64,000 nt of DNA from Treponema brennaborense DSM 12168 (GCF_000212415.1 NC_015500.1:1736001-1800000); one strand, 5' to 3'; shown: positions 1-8,000, counted from the stretch's first letter. Made by a program: numbers and translations. Notes: generated by a model not told the origin, from the letters alone.

Positions 1-344
1 GTACACGAGCCGCAGGAAAGTCTTAATTCTTTTTTTGAAACGGTCAACAGACCGGTGGGATTAAACGATTCAAAACGGCAGCCGCCGCTGCCGTACATAC
101 CGGCACGAATAACGAAATACGAAGGAACGGCGGCGGGTGTTGAAGCCGCCGAAGCGTATAAAGACGGATCGGAAACGGCAGCAACCGTGCACAGATTACT
201 CTGCACGGTTTCCGGAGAAACGGCAGGATTCAATATGTCCAATTCAATAAAAAATGACGCAATTTCACCGGTTTCCAACTGATATCCGGTAAAAACATAC
301 CGGCACTTGCTGAAACCGCTTCTTTTCAGGATACTTTTCACCAT
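1..344 (-). CDS. Conserved hypothetical protein, N-terminal part, cut by window edge
   Basis: An open frame runs from an ATG at 344 to the window edge (114 codons). An in-frame TAA lies immediately before this ATG, so the start is fixed. The N-terminus reads MVKSILKRSGFSKCRYVFTG and continues with a stretch containing ETGEIASFFIELDILNPAVS, which looks like ordinary globular, strand-rich protein rather than a chance frame. No signal peptide or membrane segment is seen. I do not recognise the family with confidence. A plus-strand frame at 55-282 overlaps it and is taken as its shadow. The 3' end lies outside the window. Confidence 0.6.
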   Translation of the reverse strand, partial: MVKSILKRSGFSKCRYVFTGYQLETGEIASFFIELDILNPAVSPETVQSNLCTVAAVSDPSLYASAASTPAAVPSYFVIRAGMYGSGGCRFESFNPTGLLTVSKKELRLSCGSC

Positions 345-416
345 TTATACCCACCCGACAGATATTTTTTGAATTGCAGATTTATTATCGGCAATCCGGT
401 GATAATAAATGAGTTT

Positions 417-629
417 TTAGAAAATTTTATTTATTGATTTGGAAATATCTTCCTGCTCTTTCGGAAAATTCTCATCGAGAAATTCAAAGCATTCAACGGC
501 AATCTGCTGAATATGTTCATACCAAATCGTATATAATTCACTTTCCAAAGATCCCGGATATGGAGCACCCTGAACGTCCGATACGAGTCTTCTTAATTTT
601 TCACTGCACTCTTTTAACCGCTTGTCCAT
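417..629 (-). CDS. Small hypothetical protein (70 aa)
   Basis: A 70-residue protein starting MDKRLKECSEKLRRLVSDVQ, rich in charged and helical residues, with no signal peptide or membrane segment. The ATG at 629 is preceded by AGGTGG with a 5-nt spacer; an in-frame GTG nine bases further out has no such site, so the ATG is preferred. It sits between the left-edge hypothetical and the M16 protease on the same strand. It may be a small helical regulatory or adaptor protein, but nothing identifies a function. Confidence 0.6.
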   Translation of the reverse strand: MDKRLKECSEKLRRLVSDVQGAPYPGSLESELYTIWYEHIQQIAVECFEFLDENFPKEQEDISKSINKIF

Positions 630-666
630 AACAACCACCTAAACCTTTAGCAAATAGCCAAAGTCA

Positions 667-3600
667 TTATACCGGCAAATCAATAATTTTTCCAGTCTTT
701 TCCGTGTTTTTTCCGCAAATTATTGCGCGAGTACATTCCGTTTCCGCCGCAGAAAGCCGAATCGCCGCCGCTTTAACGTCGGATGCGGAAACGGACAGCA
801 GCCATTTTATTTTACGCTCGCGCTGATCGTCCGTCAGCGCGTACAGGCAGCGCAGAAAACCGGTAAAGCCGCGGGAAGACGGAGAACGCGGCTGCACTTC
901 CTTGCTGTAGCATCCGGTAACGATCCGCTCCAGCGTTTCGCCGTCAAGCAGCGTATCCGAGGCCTCCGTAAGACATTGCGAGAAAACGTCCAGAGAATGA
1001 AGCGGCTTGGGATCACGGTACGAAGCGAACGTAAACACCCGTTCTATCGCGTCTGACCAGGCGAACGCTCCGTACGCCCCGCCGACCGTGCGGATCCGTT
1101 CCCACAGCACCGAATTCGTCAGCCAATGGGCGAACACACTGTCGTGAACGGCTTCTTTGCTGCCGTACGCACTCGCTTTGCAGGCCGCGGCGGCAAAACC
1201 GACTTGAGCCGAGACCGTAAACTGTTCAAGCGCACGGTGCGCCGCACGGTGCGCCGCACGTCCGCCGGATTCCGCACGGTGCGAAACGGGAGCGTCGTGT
1301 GAAGCGCCCGCAGCAGAATCGGAGATACTGCAAGATTCACCGTCGTACGCGGCGGCGGATGCGGGGATGTCGGTCAGCGCGTACAGTTCCGCCGCAGCGT
1401 ACGGTACCGGCGCAGACGGCGGCAGCAAATCACACGCGGCGGCAAAAGCGTCGAGCCGCTGCCGAAGCGCAAGAACGCCCGGTTCGTCGGCCGTCACGTG
1501 CAGAACGGTGCCCGATCGGCGCAGTGCCGCCATGATTCGGCCGAACGCGCGCGGCAGAAAATCCGGTTCTGCGTCCGCAAGCCGTTGCGCGGTAAACACC
1601 TGCGACAAGCCGTTCCATATTTCATCCAGCGCCTTCGACGGACTGAACCGGCACGAAGCGCGGGACGCGGCGTACTCGTTGCCGGAAGGAATCACCGACG
1701 CGATCATATCGTTGCGGAATTCGGCGGCAAGATCGCGCAGGCGTTTTACATCGGAAAAATCGGGCGTGCGCAGGCAATCCGCCAAAAGCGCGAGCGCGTC
1801 GTCCGCATATTCGGTAAGCATCTTAACGCGGAAAAACAGCCAGCTCCGCCCTATCACGGGATCCGCCGGGTCCGCAGACAACGCCGACTCGGGCGTACCC
1901 GACGTAAACAGACTCGCACCGAATCCGCCCGTCTTGAGCGCCACCTGCGCGGCGGATTGCGCCCATGATTTTCCGCCGAAACCGACGTTCGTAACGACGG
2001 CGGCGAACAGCGGCAAAAGCGGCAGATCGGCGGGCGCAATCGAATCGACGGGAAATCCCGCTTCGAGATACACGATACCGTTCGTCGGTTCCGTATTCAA
2101 AAACAGCGGCACGCCGGCGGCGCAGACGGTCCGAACCGTTTCTATGCGATCTATTTTGACCGTCAGATCCGAAGGTTTTATATGCGGAATGAGCGCACAC
2201 GCTTCGGCGGAATCCGCCGTCTGCTGAATGCGGTGCAGCTCGGTCTGGGCCCGGCGTATCGATTCTTCGGGAACGGCGCGCGCGAGCCGTTCGGCAAGCC
2301 GGCGTTCGGCGGCTTCGCGTTCCGCCGTAAACGATTCGTCGGGATACACGCACACCAGAGAACGGTGCGCGTTTTCAAGCAGCAGTCTGCGGATAAGAGC
2401 ACACACGTAATCGGGATCGGATGAGATGCGTTTTTTCACTTCATCGAACGCACGGCGGTTTGAAATCGTATGATACGGCGGTTTTCCGTACAGCCACCCG
2501 CGCAGACAGCGGCGCATGAGTATGAGCGAATACGGTCCTCCGGAACGGCGCACTTCCCGCTGGGAAAAGTCGACGGACATAACCGCCGCTTCGATATCGG
2601 CCGCATCAATGCCGCCGCTGCACAGGTTTTCCAGTACACCCGTAATTACCGATTCGACTTGCGCCGCTTTGCCGCGCGGCACGCCGCGCAATCCGGCGGT
2701 AAGCAGCGTCCAGTGCATCTCACCGTCTACGCCGTAATTCGGCGCGATATCGTCGCCCAATTCCGATTCGAGCAGGGCTTTAACGAGCGGAGAGCCGTCG
2801 TGTCCCATCAGCACTTCAGACAGAAACACCGTTTCCATAAACTGCACCGGATCGGACGAATCGCCGGTAAACCAGGTTACGGTAACCGTCGCGCCGTCGT
2901 TTCCGTTTTCCGCAGCAGGCGCCGGGAATTCCCGATATACGGGCGCTTTGAACGGCTCGGGCGGCGCAAAATCCGCACCGGCTGAAGAAAGCGTACGGGC
3001 AGCGGCAGCCGCTCCGGATACGGAAGCCGGAACGAATCCGCGCTGCTCGAAGCGATCCAAAAAACGTTCCTGTATGAAATCGAGCTGCCGACGCGTCGGA
3101 ATGTTCCCGTATAGAAACAGCAGGCATTTATCCGGCGCGTACTGCTCCCGATGAAAGGCGCAAAACGCTTCGTACGTTAAAAGCGGAATTTCAGCCGGAT
3201 CGCCGCCCGAATCGAGATCGTACACAGTATGAGGCAGGACGCTCCGCACCGCTTTGTCGGCCGCAATGGTATCGAAACTCGAATAACACCCCTTCATTTC
3301 GTTATACACGACCCCTTGGAGCGACACGGCGCCCGAATCGTCTAATTCGAGCCGATGACCTTCCTGGGCGAACGTCCATTCTTTTAAAAGCGGAAAAAAC
3401 ACCGCGTCGCCGTACACGTCCATCAGATTGAAATAATCGGTTTCGGAAATCGAAGACGCCGGATACACCGTTTTATCGGGAAAAGTCATGGCGTTCAGGA
3501 ACGTTTTAACGCTCTGATTCGCGAGCCGAAGGAACGGATCCTTGAGCGGGAAACGTTCGGAACCGCACAGAACGGAATGTTCAAGGATATGCGCCACTCC

Positions 3601-3804
3601 GGTGGAATCTTTCGGCGGTGTTTTGAACGCGAACGCGAACAGGTTCTCTTCATCCGCACACTGCAGGTGAAACACTTCCAAGCCGGTTTTCCGATGCCGA
3701 AGCCAGATGCCCGCTGCCGAATAATCGGAAACGTCAACGCAGTCTACCACGTCGAAACCGCGGTACGAATCGCCTTTGTTCAAATCGTTCTGAGTATGTG
3801 TCAT
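667..3804 (-). CDS. M16C-family zinc metalloprotease (presequence protease / insulinase-like)
   Basis: A protein of about 1045 residues. Near the N-terminus it carries the inverted zinc motif HILEH (HxxEH) in a block reading AHILEHSVLCGSERFPLKDP, with the distal glutamate in VVYNEMKG. Length and layout fit the M16C group (PreP, falcilysin type), which degrades peptides inside a two-half clamshell; the C-terminal half lacks a second zinc motif, as expected. No signal peptide is visible, so it is probably cytoplasmic. The longer frame from 3840 starts at a TTG that lies inside the promoter; the ATG at 3804 fits family N-termini. The C-terminal half contains an alanine/histidine/arginine-rich insert encoded by a 12-bp tandem repeat. 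The peptide substrate is not known. Confidence 0.9.
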   Translation of the reverse strand: MTHTQNDLNKGDSYRGFDVVDCVDVSDYSAAGIWLRHRKTGLEVFHLQCADEENLFAFAFKTPPKDSTGVAHILEHSVLCGSERFPLKDPFLRLANQSVKTFLNAMTFPDKTVYPASSISETDYFNLMDVYGDAVFFPLLKEWTFAQEGHRLELDDSGAVSLQGVVYNEMKGCYSSFDTIAADKAVRSVLPHTVYDLDSGGDPAEIPLLTYEAFCAFHREQYAPDKCLLFLYGNIPTRRQLDFIQERFLDRFEQRGFVPASVSGAAAAARTLSSAGADFAPPEPFKAPVYREFPAPAAENGNDGATVTVTWFTGDSSDPVQFMETVFLSEVLMGHDGSPLVKALLESELGDDIAPNYGVDGEMHWTLLTAGLRGVPRGKAAQVESVITGVLENLCSGGIDAADIEAAVMSVDFSQREVRRSGGPYSLILMRRCLRGWLYGKPPYHTISNRRAFDEVKKRISSDPDYVCALIRRLLLENAHRSLVCVYPDESFTAEREAAERRLAERLARAVPEESIRRAQTELHRIQQTADSAEACALIPHIKPSDLTVKIDRIETVRTVCAAGVPLFLNTEPTNGIVYLEAGFPVDSIAPADLPLLPLFAAVVTNVGFGGKSWAQSAAQVALKTGGFGASLFTSGTPESALSADPADPVIGRSWLFFRVKMLTEYADDALALLADCLRTPDFSDVKRLRDLAAEFRNDMIASVIPSGNEYAASRASCRFSPSKALDEIWNGLSQVFTAQRLADAEPDFLPRAFGRIMAALRRSGTVLHVTADEPGVLALRQRLDAFAAACDLLPPSAPVPYAAAELYALTDIPASAAAYDGESCSISDSAAGASHDAPVSHRAESGGRAAHRAAHRALEQFTVSAQVGFAAAACKASAYGSKEAVHDSVFAHWLTNSVLWERIRTVGGAYGAFAWSDAIERVFTFASYRDPKPLHSLDVFSQCLTEASDTLLDGETLERIVTGCYSKEVQPRSPSSRGFTGFLRCLYALTDDQRERKIKWLLSVSASDVKAAAIRLSAAETECTRAIICGKNTEKTGKIIDLPV
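1231..1260. repeat. 12-bp tandem repeat inside the M16C protease gene
   Basis: The unit CGCACGGTGCGC occurs 2.5 times in tandem and encodes a short AHRAAHRA stretch in the C-terminal half of the protease. A further related CGCACGGTGCG lies at 1273-1283. The unit length is a multiple of three, so copy changes keep frame. It sits in what looks like a disordered insert between conserved regions. Confidence 0.75.
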
Positions 3805-3811
3805 ACCGGAC

Positions 3812-3840
3812 AGTATACGCGTAAATCGTGTTTTAATCAA
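3812..3840 (-). promoter_or_regulatory. Sigma-70 promoter of the M16C protease, near-leaderless
   Basis: On the minus strand TTGATT (3835-3840) is followed after 17 nt by TATACT (3812-3817), and the protease ATG begins 7 nt after the -10 box. Transcription would start at or next to the start codon. No purine-rich ribosome binding site lies between. Confidence 0.75.
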
Positions 3841-3968
3841 ACGGAAGCATTACGGAAAGCAGGAATTCCTGCGCCGGTGATAATAATGCCGACGACGCTG
3901 GCGGAACGGCCTTTGCTGCTTTTGCTGACAATGCCATCGACAACGGTACCGCCGCCTAGTTTCACATC

Positions 3969-3998
3969 TTGACAAAAACATTGTAATCGCCGTATACT
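3969..3998 (+). promoter_or_regulatory. Sigma-70 promoter of the leu leader/leuA unit
   Basis: A consensus -35 TTGACA (3969-3974) is followed after 18 nt by TATACT (3993-3998). The leader-peptide ATG begins 6 nt after the -10 box, so the leader peptide is probably translated from a leaderless transcript. Confidence 0.85.
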
Positions 3999-4004
3999 TT
4001 CTTT

Positions 4005-4082
4005 ATGAATTATACAGCAGCTTCACTACTACTACACTCTTTTTCTCATGCCTGCCGGCGAAGTGTACGAGCTGAGTTATAG
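4005..4082 (+). CDS. leuL: Leucine leader peptide of the leuA attenuator (25 aa)
   Basis: A short frame encodes MNYTAASLLLHSFSHACRRS followed by VRAEL. The three consecutive leucine codons at residues 8-10 are all CUA (CTA at 4026-4034), and the last sense codon is a fourth leucine (TTA). An intrinsic terminator follows 21 nt after the stop and leuA follows that. By analogy with enterobacterial leu and ilv attenuation, ribosome stalling at the CUA run when charged leucyl-tRNA is scarce should favour an antiterminator and let RNA polymerase reach leuA. Too short to be detected by ordinary gene finding. Confidence 0.85.
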   Translation: MNYTAASLLLHSFSHACRRSVRAEL

Positions 4083-4103
4083 TTTCTATATCATAGGACT
4101 TAC

Positions 4104-4137
4104 AGCCCGCTGCTTTGGAGGCAGCGGGCTTTTTTTA
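4104..4137 (+). terminator. Attenuator terminator upstream of leuA
   Basis: A perfect 10-bp stem AGCCCGCTGC / GCAGCGGGCT with a 7-nt loop is followed by seven T residues. It lies between the leader-peptide stop (4082) and leuA (4175), so it must regulate leuA rather than end a gene. Upstream, complementary AAGT (4061-4064) and ACTT (4098-4101) arms flank a TTATAG/CTATAT pairing that may contribute to the alternative fold. Confidence 0.9.
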
Positions 4138-4174
4138 TATGCGCATCGGCAGTCTGCAAGGAGGACAGCGATAA

Positions 4175-5857
4175 ATGGAACATGCATCAAAGTACAAGGC
4201 ATTCGGAAAAATTCCGATCAAAAACAGAAAATGGCCGGACAACGAAATTACGCACGCACCGGTATGGTGTTCGGTCGATTTACGGGACGGTAACCAGGCG
4301 CTCGCCGTGCCGATGAACGTAGAACAGAAACTCGCGTTCTTCGATTTACTGGTAAAAGTCGGATTCAAGGAAATCGAAGTGGGCTTTCCGAGTGCGTCTC
4401 AGACCGAATACGATTTTCTGCGCCGCCTTATAGAAGAAAATCGCATCCCCGACGGCGTAACGATACAAGTGTTGTGCCAGGCGCGTGAACATTTGGTCAA
4501 AAAAACGTTTGAATGCCTGAAAGGTGCAAAATCCGCCGTTTTCCATATTTACAATTCGACGTCTCCCGCACAGCGGAAATACACGTTCAACATGACCAAA
4601 GAGCAAATCGTGCAAATTGCAATCGACGGAGTGCGCTGCGTCAAAAACTGTCTGCCGATGGCCGCCGGAACCGACATCCGCCTTGAATATTCCCCCGAGA
4701 GTTTTTCAAACACGGAAATCGATTTTGCCGTTGAAATCTGCGAAGCGGTCAAAAATGAATGGGGAGCAACGAAAGAAAAGAAAATCATCCTGAATCTGCC
4801 GACCACCGTAGAGTGCGCCACGCCGAACGTTCACGCGGATCAGATCGAATATTTCGCGGAACACATCAGCGACCGCGATTCGGTTATAATAAGTTTGCAC
4901 AATCACAACGACCGCGGAGAAGGCGTTGCCAGCTGCGAACTGGCGTTGCTCGCCGGTGCCGATCGGGTTGAAGGAACGCTGTTCGGCAACGGAGAGCGCA
5001 CCGGCAACCTCGACGTCGTAACGGTGGCGCTCAACATGTTCACGCAGGGGGTGGATCCCGAACTCGATTTTTCAAAAATCGGTGCCGTTGCCGAAGCGTA
5101 CACGAAACTGACGGGTATGCCGATTCATCCGCGGCATCCGTACGCAGGGGAATTGGTTTTCACCGCGTTTTCCGGTTCGCATCAGGACGCAATCCGCAAA
5201 GGAATGGCGGCGCGTGCAAAAATGGCGCCGGACGAATACTGGGACGTTCCGTACCTGCCGATCGACCCGCACGACGTGGGCCGCGAATACGAAGAAATCA
5301 TCCGCATCAACAGTCAGAGCGGCAAAGGCGGTTCGGCGTGGATACTGGAACAGGATTACGGTATTTTCCTGCCGAAAGCAATGCATCCGGCGGTGGGCGC
5401 GGTAATCACGGCAGCGGCGGACACGCTGCAGCGCGAAGTGACGCCGGCCGAAATCTACGATATATTCGCCCGGCAGTGGCTTGCCAAAAACGAACCGCTC
5501 AAAATCCTCGATCTGGCCGAAACGCATCTTGAAGGCGGTTCCGACGCCGACGCGGGTGGCGCACAGGTTATGTGCCGGGCGTCGGTTGTCTGGAACGGAA
5601 AAACGCACGCAATCGGTGCAAAAGGAAACGGACCGCTCGACGCGTTCGTCGCAGCGCTTCGTTCGACTCCGGTTCCGCGATTTTCAATCAGTGCGTTTCA
5701 CGAACACAGCGTCGGTTCAGGTTCCGACACCGACGCGATGGCTTATATCGAAATTACGACGGAAAACGGCGCAAAATACTGGGGCTGCAGCAAAAGTTCC
5801 AACATCGGGCGCGCAGGCATCGCGGCAGTTGTGAGCGCGATCAATCAGATGGCGTAA
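4175..5857 (+). CDS. leuA: 2-isopropylmalate synthase
   Basis: A 560-residue enzyme that condenses acetyl-CoA with 2-ketoisovalerate to 2-isopropylmalate, the committed step of leucine synthesis. The catalytic TIM barrel begins with WCSVDLRDGNQAL, the DRxGNQ-type metal and substrate site, and has LHNHNDRGEGV, the HxHND metal motif, near residues 245-255. The C-terminal about 130 residues contain the LeuA allosteric dimer region, with GSGSDTDAMAYIEI near residues 515-528. Length fits the long LeuA2 branch found in Bacteroidetes, actinobacteria and yeast. AGGAGG lies upstream of the ATG with a 9-nt spacer. No other leu gene adjoins it. It is controlled by the attenuator directly upstream. Confidence 0.95.
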   Translation: MEHASKYKAFGKIPIKNRKWPDNEITHAPVWCSVDLRDGNQALAVPMNVEQKLAFFDLLVKVGFKEIEVGFPSASQTEYDFLRRLIEENRIPDGVTIQVLCQAREHLVKKTFECLKGAKSAVFHIYNSTSPAQRKYTFNMTKEQIVQIAIDGVRCVKNCLPMAAGTDIRLEYSPESFSNTEIDFAVEICEAVKNEWGATKEKKIILNLPTTVECATPNVHADQIEYFAEHISDRDSVIISLHNHNDRGEGVASCELALLAGADRVEGTLFGNGERTGNLDVVTVALNMFTQGVDPELDFSKIGAVAEAYTKLTGMPIHPRHPYAGELVFTAFSGSHQDAIRKGMAARAKMAPDEYWDVPYLPIDPHDVGREYEEIIRINSQSGKGGSAWILEQDYGIFLPKAMHPAVGAVITAAADTLQREVTPAEIYDIFARQWLAKNEPLKILDLAETHLEGGSDADAGGAQVMCRASVVWNGKTHAIGAKGNGPLDAFVAALRSTPVPRFSISAFHEHSVGSGSDTDAMAYIEITTENGAKYWGCSKSSNIGRAGIAAVVSAINQMA

Positions 5858-5946
5858 CCGGACGGTTCCAGCAAGCGGGATGCTGACAAGACGGCATCCC
5901 GTTCCGGCGAAATCCGGCAACGCGGCATCCGCAAAAGAACGAACGC

Positions 5947-5998
5947 AAAAAAAAAACGACTTACAGCTTATTGATTAAAATAAGCTGCAAGTCGTTTT
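5947..5998. terminator. Bidirectional terminator between leuA and the tRNA cluster
   Basis: ACGACTTACAGCTTAT (5956-5971) pairs with ATAAGCTGCAAGTCGT (5980-5995), with one mismatch, around an 8-nt loop. A run of ten A residues before the left arm gives a U-run for the minus-strand tRNA transcript; TTTT follows on the plus side. It probably ends both leuA and the tRNA operon. Confidence 0.85.
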
Positions 5999-6001
5999 CG
6001 T

Positions 6002-6074
6002 TGAGCCATGCAAGGTTCGAACTTGCGACCCACAGATTAAGAGTCTGTTGCTCTACCAGCTGAGCTAATGGCCC
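6002..6074 (-). tRNA. tRNA-Lys (anticodon CTT)
   Basis: Cloverleaf on the minus strand: acceptor GGGCCAT pairs with ATGGCTC, D-arm AGCTCAGCTGGTAGAGC, anticodon stem ACAGA/TCTGT with loop CTCTTAA giving CTT, and T-arm containing GTTCGAACC. The discriminator is A and no CCA is encoded. It is the last member of a three-tRNA transcript. Confidence 0.95.
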
Positions 6075-6093
6075 GAAAAACTACTGACAGGGT

Positions 6094-6167
6094 TGCGTCC
6101 GACACGGTTCGAACGTGCGACCTACGGATTCGAAGTCCGTTGCTCTATCCAGCTGAGCTACGAACGC
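6094..6167 (-). tRNA. tRNA-Arg (anticodon TCG)
   Basis: Cloverleaf on the minus strand: acceptor GCGTTCG pairs with CGGACGC, anticodon stem ACGGA/TCCGT with loop CTTCGAA giving TCG, and T-arm with GTTCGAACC. Discriminator A, no CCA encoded. Middle member of the His-Arg-Lys cluster. Confidence 0.95.
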
Positions 6168-6193
6168 GTGTCTAGCAAACGTACCCGTTGAGG

Positions 6194-6266
6194 GGTGCCT
6201 GGTGGGTTTCGAACCCACGACAACCAGATCCACAATCTGGTGCTCTACCCCTGAACTACAGGCACC
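6194..6266 (-). tRNA. tRNA-His (anticodon GTG)
   Basis: Cloverleaf on the minus strand: GTGCCTG pairs with CAGGCAC, with the extra 5' G opposite C73 that is typical of tRNA-His. Anticodon stem CCAGA/TCTGG with loop TTGTGGA gives GTG. First gene of the three-tRNA transcript. Confidence 0.95.
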
Positions 6267-6285
6267 AAGTTAACTAACGCTAGTG

Positions 6286-6315
6286 ATAATAACAGAAACG
6301 GCGGCAATGTGTCAA
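6286..6315 (-). promoter_or_regulatory. Promoter of the tRNA His-Arg-Lys cluster
   Basis: On the minus strand a consensus TTGACA (6310-6315) is followed after 18 nt by TATTAT (6286-6291), ending 19 nt before mature tRNA-His. The spacer contains CCGCCGTTT, which also occurs in the spacer of the tRNA-Asp/Pro promoter at 17254-17283. Confidence 0.8.
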
Positions 6316-6483
6316 GTAAGGGAACGGAAATTTCGGTTTCCGCACGAGATGTTTTTCAATCGGTCATAAAACGGCTGAATTTCGGTTTTATATGGAAGCA
6401 ATCTGATAAAACCATAAAAACTTACCTTTACGCAGAATCCTGTGAAAATGTATTCTTTTTGAGTATTTGGAAGTCAATAAAGA

Positions 6484-6512
6484 TTGATTTATTTTCAATT
6501 CGACTTTATAAT
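6484..6512 (+). promoter_or_regulatory. Promoter of the 6541 hypothetical gene
   Basis: TTGATT (6484-6489), 17-nt spacer, TATAAT (6507-6512). The gene starts 28 nt downstream with a purine-rich AAGGGG site, so this is a conventional leadered promoter, unlike the leaderless ones in the window. The AT-rich stretch 6267-6540 shows nothing else apart from the tRNA promoter on the other strand. Confidence 0.75.
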
Positions 6513-6540
6513 ATAACAAATTATTTACAAGGGGTTCATC

Positions 6541-7095
6541 ATGAGAGACATTGGAACAAGTGTATGCGCGAACGTACGGCAGCTGCAGTGGACGGAATTG
6601 TGCAACTGCATCTGCGAAACATTCCGGTTTTCAGCAAAGGAAAAGGAAGCTTTTCAAAAAAATCAAACGGCAAAGCTCATCGCGGCGCTGCCTTTTGCAG
6701 CCGAATGCGACGACGCAAAACGCACCGCCCTCGCACATCTGGCAATTTACGTAACGGAACTGCGCGGTGGAGCCGTTATCGGTGACCATACTCCCGCCGA
6801 TAACGAATCCGTATACGCACGATTACGGCTGCTTTCATCTTTTAAAGGCGGGAAAAAATCCGTGATCGATCAGGGAATGAGCCTGCTTGCGCTGACTATG
6901 ATCCGCGGATATGAAAAAAGTAAGTCGTACGATGCGCAGCATCACATTTACAATCCGCTGAACGACGGTTCATGGAATTTCGAGTCGATGGAACGGGATT
7001 TACTGAGTTCAATCGGCAGTAACCCGAGCAGCGCTTTACGCGAATTTGTTCAGAATCCCGCTGAAGCATGGGAATCAACCGATACAGAAAACTAG
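6541..7095 (+). CDS. Hypothetical protein (184 aa)
   Basis: A soluble, mostly helical protein starting MRDIGTSVCANVRQLQWTEL with no signal peptide, membrane segment or recognised motif. AAGGGG stands 8 nt before the ATG. A block reading LAIYVTELRGGAVIGDHTPAD is the most ordered-looking part. It has its own promoter and is followed 7 nt later by a membrane-anchored LuxR-type regulator, so the two are probably co-transcribed and may act in one regulatory path. Function not recognised. Confidence 0.75.
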   Translation: MRDIGTSVCANVRQLQWTELCNCICETFRFSAKEKEAFQKNQTAKLIAALPFAAECDDAKRTALAHLAIYVTELRGGAVIGDHTPADNESVYARLRLLSSFKGGKKSVIDQGMSLLALTMIRGYEKSKSYDAQHHIYNPLNDGSWNFESMERDLLSSIGSNPSSALREFVQNPAEAWESTDTEN

Positions 7096-7102
7096 AGTCG
7101 CA

Positions 7103-7825
7103 ATGGATCTTGATAAAAAAGTAATATGGCGATTGATCGCAGTTGCGTGTTTATTTATCTGGACGATCGTCTTATTATGGAACATAGCATTTTTTTTACC
7201 TCAAAAACCTAAGTATTTTATAGCAGGATCGGTAAATTTAATGCTGTGTATTTTATCGATGTTCGCATCCGTAATACTCATTTTTTATCCGCAGAATCTG
7301 TATATTTACGCGTTTATGTGCTGTCTGTGGGGAATTTTGAGTATTATGGATAAAGGCAGAACGAACGGATACTTGATGTTTCTGCTCGGTATGACGTTCG
7401 CCTACAATCAGGGCTTTTTTACCTACCACAAAAAAATCAAGGCGCTCGCCATATTAGGTCTGTTGTGTACCAGTAATTTGGCGCTTTTGCGGTTCGGTAC
7501 GAGAGTTCTTGCAGAATCTCTTTTGGACGGACTTTTCGTCATTATTTTTTTTACTTTTATGTATTTCCTGTTCAGGGAAAAAATTGAATTATATTTTGCC
7601 GGTGAGAATAAAAAAATCAAGCTGAGCGAAAAGGAATTAACAGAAGAAGAATTGGATATTCTCAAATGCGTTCTGAACGGGCAGCAATATAAAAATATAG
7701 GTATGAATCGAAATAAAAGTGAAAGTTCCATAAAGCAGATAATGATAATAATATTCCAGAAACTCGGCATTCAAAATAAAAAAGAATTACTCGAACTTTA
7801 TACAAATAACAAAATTATTTTTTAA
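7103..7825 (+). CDS. Membrane-anchored LuxR-type HTH regulator
   Basis: A 240-residue protein. Residues about 5-165 hold roughly six hydrophobic segments (for example LIAVACLFIWTIVLLWNIAF and LLDGLFVIIFFTFMYFLF). The C-terminal about 65 residues, beginning LSEKELTEEELDILKCVLNG, form a GerE/LuxR-like helix-turn-helix with the usual spacing of 'LT..E.eiL..v..G.....I' and a recognition helix around NKSESSIKQIMIIIFQKLGI. A membrane sensor joined to a DNA-binding domain with no kinase or receiver suggests one-component sensing at the membrane. The ATG at 7103 is preferred over an upstream TTG frame overlapping the previous gene; only a weak GAG precedes it. Codons are noticeably more AT-rich than in neighbouring genes. 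Confidence 0.75.
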   Translation: MDLDKKVIWRLIAVACLFIWTIVLLWNIAFFLPQKPKYFIAGSVNLMLCILSMFASVILIFYPQNLYIYAFMCCLWGILSIMDKGRTNGYLMFLLGMTFAYNQGFFTYHKKIKALAILGLLCTSNLALLRFGTRVLAESLLDGLFVIIFFTFMYFLFREKIELYFAGENKKIKLSEKELTEEELDILKCVLNGQQYKNIGMNRNKSESSIKQIMIIIFQKLGIQNKKELLELYTNNKIIF

Positions 7826-7932
7826 AATTATATATTTTTAACGACAATCCGTAATATTTTTTATTTTTTTCCAAAAATCGCTGAAGTAATAACCGGTTAT
7901 AACTAGTTATTTCTCATTTTTCCGTATTTACT

Positions 7933-7961
7933 TTGCACGGAAAACACCGTATTCTGATACT
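7933..7961 (+). promoter_or_regulatory. Possible promoter of the intergenic structured element
   Basis: TTGCAC (7933-7938), 17-nt spacer, GATACT (7956-7961). It lies downstream of the LuxR-type gene and upstream of a series of hairpins with no clear reading frame. The -35 and -10 are acceptable but not consensus. Confidence 0.4.
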
Positions 7962-7973
7962 ATAAATAAAAAT

Positions 7974-8000
7974 AAATTGAAAAAGAATATTTTTCAATTT
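7974..8000. repeat. Perfect inverted repeat (11-bp arms)
   Basis: AAATTGAAAAA and TTTTTCAATTT flank a 5-nt centre. It may be the terminator of the upstream LuxR-type gene (the right arm is T-rich and is followed by ATTTT), or an operator at the start of the structured element. Confidence 0.7.

Noticed and set aside
1367-2227. Plus-strand open frame of 286 codons inside the M16C protease gene
   Set aside because: It is antisense to a clear protease with intact motifs; the encoded peptide is S/A/R-rich low complexity with no domain, as expected from opposite-strand codon patterns.
3838-3966. Minus-strand GTG frame of 42 codons just upstream of the M16C protease promoter
   Set aside because: It reads plausibly but has no ribosome binding site or promoter and overlaps the protease -35 box. 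Kept out pending comparison with relatives.
4005-4174. T-box riboswitch upstream of leuA
   Set aside because: There is no T-box sequence or specifier-loop layout; the leader peptide with three Leu codons and terminator explains the region better.
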